A stretch of DNA of 64,000 bases from Stercorarius parasiticus. Lineage: Eukaryota; Chordata; Aves; Charadriiformes; Stercorariidae. The notes beneath the pieces are model-generated. The model did not search any database, was not told the origin of the DNA, and worked only from the letters and a program-made list of their open reading frames with translations. A program made the translations under genes and the position numbers. The stretch covers positions 847,535 to 911,534 of the forward strand of contig VWZL01000114.1 of assembly GCA_013396915.1 (NCBI GenBank), given 5' to 3'. This document shows, in pieces, positions 25,755 to 37,049 of this stretch (position 1 is its first letter; each line of letters opens with the position of its first letter).

Positions 25755-27598
25755 CTAAATACAAAGAGAGATCATGAGTATATTTCTTCTTCTTCTGCAT
25801 TATTATTAACATACTTTTTTGGTTTTTTTATATTATTAGATAAATATCAGTGTTAGGATTTCTTTTCCAGTTGCTATTGTATTGTGGAGAGTTCCCGGTT
25901 TCTGATTTATAGTCCTCGCTATCAAATTCAATTTTCTCTGAATATTAGTAATTAAAGTACTTATTTGTGTATGAATTTTTATAAAATTAGTAACTTCTCT
26001 AAATTTAGACTGTTTAGCAAAAAAAACACAGAACAATTTGTCTTAACCACAGTGCTGTTGTCTTAGAATATTGTGGAAAAAGTATTTTCTTATATTTGTT
26101 TTGGTTTTGAGTTCAGGGAATAATACTTCACAACCCCAATCTCATGAAAATATTCCTTCCCCTTTTGTGACTATTTTAGTCAGGTAAGTTTTGCTTCCCT
26201 GAATTATTCCTTTAGATTCAGCATTTCTCAGTTCTCTTTTCTGTACCCAAGGATCCTCCCCAACAGATCTCCAATATTGGGCAAGTAGCCCCTTTTCAGA
26301 AGCTCATCTAGGCCTCTTAATTCTTTAGAATAATTTAATAATGCCCACCACTTTCCTGAGACACCTTCTACAGCAAAATTGTTATTAATATTTAGAAGTA
26401 TCTTACTCATGGATTCTTAAGGGAATGTTCCTATACTCTTCACACTCTATGAATTTGAACAAGTCTTGATTATTAATATGTATTTAGAAGCTGATTCATC
26501 TCATCCTAAAGCAAATATTTTAAATAGGTCAGATGACTTATGCCTGGAGAGTATCCATTTCTTTCTACTGCCTCTGAGAGAAGCCTCAGACGGACGCTTA
26601 TGTAGCTAAGACAGGTGAAACTTACCCTGTTTCCTGACCACTTTACTCACTGACAGTGTTGCTAATGCATAGCTTTTCAAAAGCAGTTTTAAGTTCTGTT
26701 CTAACATAGCCCTATTCCGGTCAAAGTTCTCTTGTCATAATTTATTTTCCACTGTCAGCATGTCTCATGCTTTGCTGATAATTTAGGTCTTGACTATCAC
26801 AGGTGCTCTATCCAAAGCTCTGCCAATACTATGTCTGAAGCAGTTTATATGAACCACCTAGTCCCCTTGATTTGTTGGCATATCAAAGTTCTAACACGTT
26901 GCATGCTTTGAATATTTTGTTTTTAGCTTCTGCAGTGCTCCCTGAGATGAGGCTGTTATTTTGGTTAAACAAATCCTTTCAGTGAAGTACTTTACAGAAA
27001 ACTCATAAAGTCATCTCTGCTGATGATGCTGAATTTCCAGTGACCAGTACCTGGAAAACCATATCTGAATTCTCTTCCAGTTTTAGACCACTGGGATTCT
27101 GATCAGTCAATAGACAGGCACCATAGTCTCACTTTCTCCTTCTTGTATTATTTGGAGTTCTACTTTTCCTTCCTTTACCTGCATCTTCTTACTATTTAAA
27201 CTTACTTTCAAACCATCTCCTTCTGCAACAGCTTGTAAATACTGTGAAGCTGTGGCAGTAGGGTCATATGCAGCCACAAGGTGAATGTACCAAACTGCAC
27301 AATTATATAGACATTGGCACTCAATGCATAGAAGCCATCTCTCAAAATAAATACGCTGTCTCTCAGCTCATGACCTTATTCCAGGGATCTGTAGAGAAAG
27401 AGGTGTCTTCAGAGAGTCATCTCACCTTTCCCAGGCAACTATTTTGGATGAGATGAATTACTGTCCTGAAGAATATAATTCATCCTGCTTAGCTTTCAGA
27501 ATGTCAAATGCAAATATCTACATGCAAATTAATTGCCCTCATGTATTTGCACAGTCAGAGGAGAAACAATTATCATGTGTTTCTGTTGACTATTTCAG
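25755..27598. other. Unique DNA without recognised features
   Basis: No young repeat. Some minus-strand stretches (26,410-26,228; about 26,740-26,625) are open for 30-60 codons. The second ends in a donor-like CAGG/GTAAGT at about 26,625 but has no convincing acceptor, so neither is annotated as an exon. Confidence 0.4.
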
Positions 27599-28014
27599 AT
27601 CATAGAATTACAGAATTGTCTAGGTTGGAAGGGACCATTAAGATCATCCTCTCCAATCTAACACTGCCAAAACCACCACTAAACCATGTCCCTAAGCACC
27701 ACGTCTACCCATCTTTTAAATACCTCCAGGGGTGGTGACTCAACCACTTCCCTGGGCAGCATGTCCCAATGTTTGATGACCCTTTCTGTGATGAAATTTT
27801 TCTTAATATCCAATCCAAATCTCTGCTGGTGCAACTTGAGTCTATTTGTTCTCATCCTATCACTTGTTATTTGGGAAAACAGACCAACACCCACTTTGTT
27901 TCAACCTCTTTTCAGGTAGTTGCAGAGAGTGATAAGGTCTCCCTTCAGCCAGGAACAACCCCAGTTCCCTGAGCGGCTCCTCATAAGACTTGTTCCCTAG
28001 AATCTTCACCAGCT
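27599..28014 (-). mobile_element. CR1 LINE, 5'-truncated with internal deletion
   Basis: Starts with the tail block ATCATAGAATTACAGAATTG and the 3' UTR. The minus frame 27,894-27,679 gives LFSQITSDRMRTNRLKL and [17 protein letters not shown], the end of CR1 ORF2. At about 27,945 the usual CTTTTCTCCAGGCTGAAC block is missing (sequence jumps to CAGCCAGGAACAACCCCAG), a small internal deletion. No catalytic domain. Confidence 0.93.
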
Positions 28015-29298
28015 GATATGTATTTTAAAATTAGATTAAACACATTGTAAAAGCCTCTTTCTTTTCCATGACTATTGTTATAACCTACACCAAGCAGCTT
28101 TTTGAGCTATGATGTTGATGAACATGGTGCAGACATTGGTTAGAGAAATCCTACCTAAGATGATTCTTTCTGTCTTGAAGACAGCTAGACTAGCTTGATT
28201 GTAGCTAATTTGGGCTCAATCCCCAACATTTCAGATGTTTCATTAAACTGAAATGAACTCCACTGAGTGTGAATATGTGCTGTTTGGCCTGTTACTAATG
28301 AGGGAGATACAGACCCCACATTCTCTTGGCTAATATGTATGTAAACACTATGGTGGAGACATAGCATAATTAATTCCTGGCTGATATTGACATTTTGTTT
28401 ACATTTTGGCTCTGATGCTATTTACCTCCAAAACCATTCCTTTTGGAATACCAGCACACTGACTATTTTGTTATTCCATTTGCATATAAAAAATGTAGTC
28501 CAGTTGTGGCCAGTCACACGTACTTTAGTATTGAAGTCAACCCATTTTCATCTGTCAAGATTATGTCCAGTGAGAAATTCTTCTGAACTGAATATAAGAA
28601 TCAGAGTTAGGAAATTTTAACATACATCATGTCAAGCACATTTGAGCACTGACAGCTCAAAATTGGCACATATGCCACCTAGACATCTTGATAATGCACT
28701 TTCCTGGGGGTAGGTTTTTTAAGTTGACTGGTTTTAATTCTTTTTTTTTTTTCCTTGGGATATTTTCTTTTCCAAGCCAATTAAGAAAATCAACATTTTT
28801 TTCCCCAAACTCCTGAGGACATAGAGGTTTTATGAAGTTGTTTAAAGCATATATCTACAAATCAAAATATTTCTAAAACAACCTTTCCAAAATAAACAAT
28901 GATAAACAAATAAGTTATTTAGGTTTGCCCAAATTTATCAGAGAATAAGCTGAAAAGGTCACAAAATTATTCCTGAGCTCAGGAATGTCAAAAGTAAGAA
29001 AATAACCCCAAATTAATTATTCATTTATTTATAATTTTATTAGCTTGACCATGAATAACCCATGACTTCTTCTTTCATTGTTCATTAATTTCTATTTTAC
29101 TTTTTGTTCTCTACAGAGAAATTTGATACAATAGTAAGATCTTACTTAGCATGGGTTTTTCAATTAGCTTATAGCTATTTCTTTCTGACTTTAATTATTT
29201 TGGTCATTTTAAATCATGAGGGAAACAGTTTCTCCTTCAGTTTTCAAAAGGGTTTTGCAATTATCTTGTACTCTTCTCTCCCTGTATTGCAATATAAT
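28015..29298. other. AT-rich non-coding DNA
   Basis: No gene or repeat recognised; a T-rich run lies at about 28,739-28,752. Confidence 0.5.
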
Positions 29299-29690
29299 CA
29301 GTTCTGGGCCCCTCTGTACAAGAGGGACATTGAAGTGCTGGAGCAGGTCCAGAGGAGAGCTACGAAGCTGGTGAGGGGTCTGGAGACCAAGTCATATGAG
29401 GTGAGGCTGAGGGAACTGGGCATGTTTAGCTTGGAGAAGAGGTGGCTGAAGTAGAAGGCACCTCATTGCCCTCTTCAGCTACCTGAAAGGAGGTTGTAGA
29501 GAGGTGGGTGTTGGCCTCTTCTCCCAGGTGAATAATGACACGACCAGAGGAAATGGTCTGAAGTTGCAGCAGGGGAGGTTGAGATTAGATATTAGGAAGA
29601 ATTACTTTACTGAAAGAGTGGTCAGGCACTGGAACAGCCTGCCCAGGGAGGTGGTTGAGTCACCATCCCTAGAGGTATTTAAGAAACTAC
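29299..29690 (+). mobile_element. CR1 LINE fragment lacking its 3' tail
   Basis: Plus-strand ORF2 C-terminal sequence: [20 protein letters not shown], then [15 protein letters not shown], a stop, and [19 protein letters not shown] to [15 protein letters not shown]. It begins at CAGTTCTGGGCCCCTC and ends abruptly at GGTATTTAAG near 29,690 without the roughly 100-base 3' end or ATTCTATG tail. CR1 copies normally keep the 3' end, so the tail has been lost by a later deletion. Confidence 0.92.
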
Positions 29691-31353
29691 TTTCCCAACT
29701 ACCAAATGGTATAATTTAGCACCACTCTAATCCTTTTCTGTTGGATTAAAGTCTCACAAAAAGAAGCTTTATTTTCAAACAAGCCTCTGAAATGGTTGAG
29801 GATATTTCTAATCAATGCAAATGATTCAATGCTACATGACAGAATCTGCAAAAACCTAACAAAAACTACTCATTTAACTAACTGGGAGCTCAACGCACTT
29901 AAAGACAATGGAAGATTGCCATCAGTGAGAGCCTGACTATACTTGCTGCTTCCAAAACCAAACTTTATGCGAAAGATAATTACTACTATAATAAACAGTT
30001 GGCAAAGCAGAATTTTGAAGTATTCCGTTTGGGAAGGTTAGCACAGCAAATAGCAGGGACCCAATTAACACTTTAGAGAGTGGTTGATATTAGGTAAACC
30101 ATCTTCATATTAATAAGAAGGAAATGATATTAAATTCCTCATATTTGGACAGCATAAAGGTTTCTTAAGGATATAGAATATTAATAATGAAGAAAACCCT
30201 AATGATCAAAATTCATCCAGGACAAAACTCTTGTTTTGATTGGTGACACTTGAGGATTTAATTTGAGGTTTTAATTTTGTTGTTGATTTTGGAGTAGTTT
30301 TTTATTCTTCTTCTTTTCCCAAGTTAAAATTATTTTATTTTTTCACTATCTCAGAGGAATGATTGTTTGGTATACATTCTTGATCGTTCATGAACTGCAT
30401 TATGAATGACATAGCAATCTATAGAAGTCCTATTTTTCCACAGAAATAATTTTTTCAAAGTTATAAAAGTATCATTCCACTGAAAGTGAGTGGATATTTT
30501 TGTCTGGATCGTTGTTGCTAGTTTCTTGGCCTGTTTGCTTTATTTTGTTCTTGATCTGTGAAATTTAAGAAATAAAATGACAAGATTTTGTTTTGGGTAC
30601 TCCAGAACAGATTTATGGGTTTCACTCTAAAATGCCTCTTTCCTTTGGTCATGAATGTGGTTACTTCATTCAGCATAGACAATAAATATTACTGGGGGAA
30701 AAAATAGATCAATAAGAATATACATTCTTTTTTTTTTTTTAATAATATGTAGCTTCTGTTCTGATATCTGTTTCATACAGGTTGCAGTTCTGGATGGCAG
30801 AAAGTTGTTTGTATTTAGTAACAGAAAGTATAACGTACATAAATATATATATATATATTTTCCACTCATCAGAAAATATCTGGCTTGGACCCCAAGAAAC
30901 ATTTGGGATGATATTTTGATTCTCTTGGGAGATAAAGACCTTCTTCACTCTTCCAGCCCAAAACAAGTTGAAATATGTTTTAAAAAGTATAACCAAATGA
31001 TCACAAATTAATTTATTAACTTGTTTTTGCTACTTATTAAGGTCATCATTAAGCATAACTATTCACCTTTTTAAGGAACATTTTTGTGTATTTAGTTTCT
31101 GCAGTACTTATTTGTAAAATCTGGAACAGATTAAAATCTAATGAGGAGGAAGCAGATTGTACAGAGAATTTTTATATGCTGGTTAGGAGCTGCCAGAGTC
31201 ATTTATATACATTTTTATTAAAATGTGTTGTAAAGCCATCTGGCGAATGTTGTTTGTATCTCTATAGGGCCACAAAGACCTTCCAGCTTTTGCTCTCAGT
31301 TATCTCATTTACAAAGCTGTTAGGTAGTTCTTCCACAAGGTTGAAGCTCTTTA
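29691..31353. other. AT-rich non-coding DNA
   Basis: Nothing recognised apart from T-rich (30,727-30,740) and short AT-dinucleotide (30,843-30,858) runs. Confidence 0.5.
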
Positions 31354-32080
31354 TCTCTTTCTTTCTCTTTCTCTTTCTCTTTCTCTTTCTCTTTCTCTTT
31401 CTCTTTCTCTTTCTCTTTCTCTTTCTCTTTCTCTTTCTCTTTCTCTTTCTCTTTCTCTTTCTCTTTCTCTTTCTCTTTCTCTTTCTCTTTCTCTTTCTCT
31501 TTCTCTTTCTCTTTCTCTTTCTCTTTCTCTTTCTCTTTCTCTTTCTCTTTCTCTTTCTCTTTCTCTTTCTCTTTCTCTTTCTCTTTCTCTTTCTCTTTCT
31601 CTTTCTCTTTCTCTTTCTCTTTCTCTTTCTCTTTCTCTTTCTCTTTCTCTTTCTCTTTCTCTTTCTCTTTCTCTTTCTCTTTCTCTTTCTCTTTCTCTTT
31701 CTCTTTCTCTTTCTCTTTCTCTTTCTCTTTCTCTTTCTCTTTCTCTTTCTCTTTCTCTTTCTCTTTCTCTTTCTCTTTCTCTTTCTCTTTCTCTTTCTCT
31801 TTCTCTTTCTCTTTCTCTTTCTCTTTCTCTTTCTCTTTCTCTTTCTCTTTCTCTTTCTCTTTCTCTTTCTCTTTCTCTTTCTCTTTCTCTTTCTCTTTCT
31901 CTTTCTCTTTCTCTTTCTCTTTCTCTTTCTCTTTCTCTTTCTCTCTTTCCTCCTCCTCTTTTCCTCTTTCTCTTTCTCTTTTTCTCTCTTTTTCTCTTTC
32001 TCTTTCTCCTCCTCCTCTTTTCCTCTTTCTCTTTTTCTCTCTTTTTCTCTTTCTCTTTCTCCTCCTTCTCTTCTCCTCTT
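31354..32080. repeat. 727-nt pure pyrimidine tract: (CTCTTT)n microsatellite plus degenerate flank
   Basis: From about 31,365 to 31,944 the hexamer CTCTTT repeats without a single interruption, about 96 copies. It is followed to 32,080 by irregular CT-rich sequence in which a block of roughly 53-59 bases (starting CCTCCTCCTCTTTTCCTC) occurs twice. There is no purine on the plus strand between 31,354 and 32,080. The hexamer is mirror-symmetric, the classic requirement for an intramolecular triplex (H-DNA). Translation in both directions is stop-free only because of the repeat (Phe-Leu or Lys-Arg strings) and is not a protein. Confidence 0.97.
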
Positions 32081-32121
32081 GCCTTTTGCTAGATGTTGAG
32101 ATTGAAAGATTATTCTTACCA

Positions 32122-33231
32122 ATGCTCTGTCATTCTCAAAGTAAAGAAGTTTTTCCTCATGTTGAGGAAAACTTCCTGTGTTCTAGCTTGTGTCTGTTGC
32201 CCCTTGTCCTGTTACTGGGCACCACTGAGAAGAGCCTGACCCCGTCCTCTTGACACCTACCCTTTACATATTTGTAAGGACTGATGAGATCCTGTTGTGG
32301 GTTGGCGCCAGACGGCAACAAAGGACCACGTGCCGCTCTCTCGAGCTTCCGCAATACGGGAAAGAATCGGAAGAAAATGGCAAAACTCGTGGGTTGAGAC
32401 AAAGGCAGTTTAACAGAACAGCAAAGGGAATAAGAAAACAGTAACAATAACATGGATACAAACACAATTACGGAACCGCCACTCACCGACCCGGACCCAG
32501 GACACCCCGCCTGCTCTGAATGGCAACTTCCTCCCCCTCCCGCAGTAGCTCCAAGTGGGCATGGCTCAGATGGGATAGAATACCTGTGTCCCTGCCGGAG
32601 CCTGGGGAGAATTAACCCTATCCCCACCAGAACCAGGACAGATCCCGTCTCAGTCTTCTCTTTTCCAGGCTAAAGAGACCCAGGTCTATCAGCCTTTCAT
32701 CGCAAGACAGGTGCTCCATTCCCTTAATGGGAATGTAGCCCTCTGCTGGACTCTCTCCATTAGTTCCCTGTCCTTTTTGAACTGGGGAGCCCAGCACTGA
32801 CAAAGTACTCCAGATGTGGCCTCACCAGAGCAGAGTAGAGGGGGAAGATAACCTCCCTCGACCTGCTGGCATGCTCTTTTAGTGCACTCATTGGCCTTCT
32901 TGGCCACAAGGGCACATTGCTGGCTCATGGTCAACTTGTTGTCCAACAGGACTCCCAGGTATCTCTCTACAGAGCTGCTTTCCTGCAGGTCAACCCCTAA
33001 CCTGTACTGGTGCATGGTGTTATTCCTCCCTAGATGCAGGACCCTACACTTGCCCTTGTTAACCTTCATTAGGTTCCTCTCCATCCAGCTCTCTAGCCTG
33101 TCCAGGTCTCACTGAATGGCAGCAGAGCCTTCTGGTGTGTCAGCCACTCCTCCCAGTTTTGTATCATCAGCAAACTTGCCCCTCAGCAAACATTTGCTGC
33201 CCCTCAGCAAACTGTCCCCTCTTCCAGGTCA
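32122..33231 (-). mobile_element. CR1 LINE, interrupted by a solo LTR
   Basis: Reverse-oriented CR1 split into 32,122-32,292 and 32,646-33,231. The two parts join seamlessly if the LTR and one GATCC are removed. The minus frame 33,084-32,689 gives [35 protein letters not shown] and ATFPLREWSTCLAMKG-like CR1 ORF2 sequence. The final 3' UTR and tail are absent: the element stops next to the pyrimidine tract. Near 33,180-33,215 the string CCCCTCAGCAAAC is duplicated. Inactive. Confidence 0.93.
32293..32640 (+). mobile_element. Solo LTR of an endogenous retrovirus, nested in CR1
   Basis: 348 bp beginning TGTTGTGGGTTGGCGCC and ending AGAACCAGGACA, obeying the TG...CA rule. It is flanked by a perfect 5-bp target-site duplication GATCC (32,288-32,292 and 32,641-32,645) inside an otherwise continuous CR1. 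No internal viral genes remain, so it is a solo LTR left by LTR-LTR recombination. The 5-bp duplication and LTR length fit several avian ERV groups; the group is not assigned. It is GC-richer than its surroundings. Confidence 0.9.
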
Positions 33232-33344
33232 TATTTCAGAACAGATAATAAACTTAAATGAACTGTAAAGCTAGAATATATATTTCCTTTATATATTCAG
33301 TTTCCAATTTATTATTGTTCATTGAATTGCAGTATCTCTGCAGA

Positions 33345-34600
33345 TCTGTAGGATTATTCATGTTGGAAGATACCGCAGAAAATCTCCAGTCAAATTCTCA
33401 AAGTTCTGTTTAAATTGAATTCAGATCAAGTCACTCAGGCTTTTTTCTAGCTGGGTGTTGAAAACCTCCCAGGACAAAGATTCCACAACCTCACTGGGTA
33501 TCATGTTTCAGTGCTTAATTATTCTATCAGTGATTTTTTTTTTCCTCCTTATATCCAGTTGAAAACTAGCATTTCAATTTATGATGTGTTGATGATTGTG
33601 TCTTGTTTGCATGCTGTACAACTTCAGTAAAATGCCTGGCTATGTCTTCTTGTGGCAACCTCCTCCTAGGTCCTGAAAGTTAGCTAATAAGTCTTCCCTA
33701 CAAAACTTTCCTGTCTCCACACTAATAATCCCAGTTCCCTCAGTCATGCTCCATACTGTGAGCATTTTTGTGGCCCTTTGCTGAACTCATTTAAGTTTAT
33801 CATCAGCATTGTTCTGGAACTGTGTGGCCCAGAGCTGGTCACAGTGGTCCAGGTAACATCTAATGAGGGCAGACTAGAGGGGAGTAATAACTTCCCTTAA
33901 TCTGTTGCCTATGCTCCGGTCCATGCTGATGCAGAATTGTTAGTCTGCTCCTTGTATAGTACTTCACATCTGATGAATTACAAAAGGTTCCTGTTGGACC
34001 ATTTCTGTACCAAGTTTAAGATCCTCTGAAAGGCCTCCTGCTCTCCAGCATGTCAAATGCACCCCTCTCCCTGCCCAGTCTGACATCATCTGCAACCCTG
34101 ATGAGGGCATGTTCTGCCTCCTCCTCTATGTCACTGACAAACAGGATAGGTTACAGGATAAACCCGTGCTGCCCTGCAGGACAGAGGAACTCCACTTGTA
34201 ACCAAATTTCATGTGGAGTATGAAAAATTAACCACTATTATTTGAGCCTGACAACCCAGCCAGTTTCATTACATTTAGTAGCCCATCTACCCCTTTTTCA
34301 TCTAGTGTCATCTCGATTGTGATGTCAAAACTCAGATACAAAGATGCTGTGGGAGACTGTGACAAAATTTCCTCTGTAGTTAAGGTAGATAACATCTGCT
34401 GTTCTTATCCTTGGTAAATCTAACCTGGCTACTCCCAGTCACTTTCTTCTTCTTTTTCACAGGCCCAGGAACGTTTAACAAAGAGGACTTGTGCATGTGT
34501 TTCCCAGGGACTGAAATGAAGCAGATTGGATTGTAAATCCCTGAATTGTCTTTCTCGCCCTTTTTAAAAATGGCTTCAACATTTGCCACACATCTTTTAG
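33345..34600 (-). mobile_element. Old, long CR1 LINE relic
   Basis: About 1.25 kb, strongly decayed. Recognisable blocks in reverse order of the element: 3' UTR (TTGGAAGATACCGCAGAAAA), the C-terminal block around 33,770-33,900 (GTGGCCCAGAGCTGGTCACA), the region around the catalytic centre, and the reverse-transcriptase N-terminus, where the minus strand still reads AIFKKGEKDNSGIYNP and ISVPGK (34,589-34,500), the CR1 block normally reading FKKGxKxDPGNYRP and SVPGK. Many stops and indels. Clearly older than the neighbouring CR1 copies. Confidence 0.85.
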
Positions 34601-35294
34601 TAGTGATTATTACAGGTACGAGTAAACAGCCAGGAGTTGCTATTCATATAATAAGTAAAATTAAGTTGGCATAGCAAGTTAATATTCTTAATTTCTTATT
34701 AGGTCAAGCTATAGAGCTGGAAATAACAGACAAGTGTCAGTTTTGCTTATTTAAAAGCTTGTCTGATTATATGAGCTGATCAGAATTTATTACTACTTCC
34801 TGTAAAAATGACCTAGAAAGAGTCCCAAAATTTTAGAAGGTGTTCTATGCACCAGCCATACTGGATTTTTATAAATTCAATTATTTGTTTCACTTCTTAC
34901 ATATGTGAAATAAAGGTATGCAACTGAATTTAAGTACATTCTAAACTATCAGTTCTGGTTTTACTTTTTTGAAAATTATTTCAAATTTAAATGCTATTCC
35001 TGTTAGATTTTATGCATGTGGAAAGTTGGCAGCACTGGAATAAAAACTTCGTCTCATCAATAAGGTATGAATAACATGAAAATACAAAGAAGTTGAACTA
35101 CATTCTCAAACCAATTTAAACTTTTTACATTTGTCAGTGATAAAGTTATTCCCATTATCCTCTCTGAAACCATGAAATCTTATCCTCAGCTATATCTATA
35201 CTTCTACATTAGTAGAAGACAATGAGTTTTTTCTGGGAACATCATCAAATAAGATATTCGGAAGGCTTTTTGCTATACTCATTCACTTATGTAA
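34601..35294. other. AT-rich non-coding DNA
   Basis: Nothing recognised. Confidence 0.5.
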
Positions 35295-35299
35295 ACAAG

Positions 35300-36076
35300 T
35301 GTCGTGGTTTTGGCCGTATTGGCCAATCGTAATGACAGATGGCCCTCCCCCCCCTCTCTCCTCAGAGAGGAGAGGAAGAGATAAGGAGATTTACGAGTTT
35401 AGAAAAAGAACTAAACTACTTTAATGAAAATAATAATAAATAAGAAAATAGTAAATAATAATAATAGAATAAAATAAAATAAAATAAAGAAGTATACAAT
35501 ATATACAAAACCGTATCCAGCTCCCAGGATGACGATCGCGTCACCAGCAGACACAGGAAAAGTCCCAGACTGGAGTCAGCGATGGACAGGAGCTGAATTC
35601 CAGAACTAGAGTCAGGAATGCTCAGATCGGGATCAAAGGCAGACGAACAGACAAGGTCCTCCTCAGACGTCGGCCATTGAAGAAGAACCCGAGCCAGAGC
35701 CGCGCTGCCCCTTTGATCCCTTAGCTTTTATACTGAGCGTGATGCAGATGGGATGGAATACCCTGTTGGTCAGTTTTTGGGTCACCTGTCCCGTCCGCTC
35801 CTCCCTGCAGATGGGACTCCTCTACGCTTCTCTGCTTCCGACCCTCTGACGGGCAAAAAGCGAAGTTAGCTGACCTTGGTTGTTATAGCAATAAGTATAA
35901 GCAAGAGCCTCTGTGCATACCATTCCTTGGTATAATCAGGTCTTATCACTCTGAGAGCGAACAGTTTCTGAACAACATGCTGTTAATTTCAGACTTTAGT
36001 CAGTTAGAAAGAGGCCCAGCTAAAAAGTAAAATTGCAAATCAGAAAATTGGTTCTGTTTTACCTCAAACCAGGACA
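35300..36076 (+). mobile_element. Solo LTR of an endogenous retrovirus (777 bp)
   Basis: Starts TGTCGTGGTTTTGGCCG and ends CTCAAACCAGGACA. A perfect 5-bp target-site duplication ACAAG flanks it (35,295-35,299 and 36,077-36,081). It contains a CCAAT box in a TTGGCC repeat (about 35,319-35,327), an A-rich simple repeat (about 35,421-35,490), CpG-rich middle sequence, and a TATA-like TTTTATACTG near 35,727. Shares the block GATGGGATGGAATACC with the LTR at 32.3 kb. No viral gene remains. Retained CpGs and clean ends suggest a fairly recent insertion. Confidence 0.9.
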
Positions 36077-36081
36077 ACAAG

Positions 36082-37040
36082 TAAAGCCTACTCATTCAAC
36101 AGACAGTTCCACATATCTCAGACATTTGAGATTAATGAATTAGTTCTGTTCAGGGATAAGTATCTGAATCCTATCCACCCCAATTTACATGTGATATAAT
36201 TGCAATTTAAACGACTCAAATCCTTTGTAAATAAATCAGTCCGCAGTGTGTACAACTCTAACTGACTCTATGGTGCAATATTATTTTCCCCTCATAAGAA
36301 AACAGGATATTTCATTATATTGCTGTTTATGCAAAAGAGAGTAAAAGAATAATAAGTAAAAAAAGGTAATAACTGTAAGTTAGAAACATCTAAGTGAAAG
36401 GAAAAAGCCTGTGACACTAGGAGTCCTGAAATCAGCGAAACAAAGCCTGTGATTTAAAGATGATCAACATACATAGTCTTATGCTTGGCTAGCAAGATGA
36501 CTACCAAAGTAGCTGGTGTGTATGGCCTCCTTGGAAAAAGAGGAATGTGGTAGACCCTATGAGTACTACAGAATATATAGTAAAGGTTCTTTTTCTTATG
36601 TGTGATTTAAAGATGATCAAAATAGCCTTAAAAGTAGCTAGCTAGGAGCTAAATATTTCCTACAAATAACAATCTGTAGATATTTAATTATCTATCATCT
36701 GCCCTAACTGTCCTGGAGAAGTTCTGAATAAGAAAGATAACATCTTCCTCCACAGTATAACCCTCTGTCTGTAGCTGTTGGCCACTCCAGTGAGCTTTCC
36801 TGCTCCAGCAAGGCCTTCAGTGGTCCATATACTCAGGATCCAGGCCCAGCTCTGATATAGCTCATCTGTGTAACCTTACTCAGGCTGCTGAAAAAGAGCT
36901 CTGAGAGAAGCCCACAGAGAGATAAGAAAGGTAAAATTACAGCGAGGGTACTTTGAGACAAGGCTGTTGTTGCTCAGGAAGTCAGGAGAAGAAAAAACAA
37001 CAAAGGTGGGTATAAGATCCTACAGGAAAAATAAAAATAA
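36082..37040. other. Non-coding DNA
   Basis: No gene or repeat family recognised. Confidence 0.5.
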
Positions 37041-37049
37041 GAAAAAAAT

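Noticed and set aside
26228..26760. Possible further minus-strand exons with protein-like stretches and a CAGG/GTAAGT donor
   Set aside because: No convincing acceptor, an in-frame stop upstream, and no recognisable domain; not strong enough to annotate.
31086..32122. Very long reading frames on both strands (337 and 286 codons) across the pyrimidine tract
   Set aside because: They consist of Phe-Leu or Lys-Arg strings created by a stop-free hexanucleotide repeat; no start, splice or domain evidence.
32293..32330. TTGGCGCCAGACGG as a retroviral primer-binding site
   Set aside because: It sits at the very 5' end of the LTR, not just after its 3' end, and no internal region follows; the ends and target duplication define a solo LTR.
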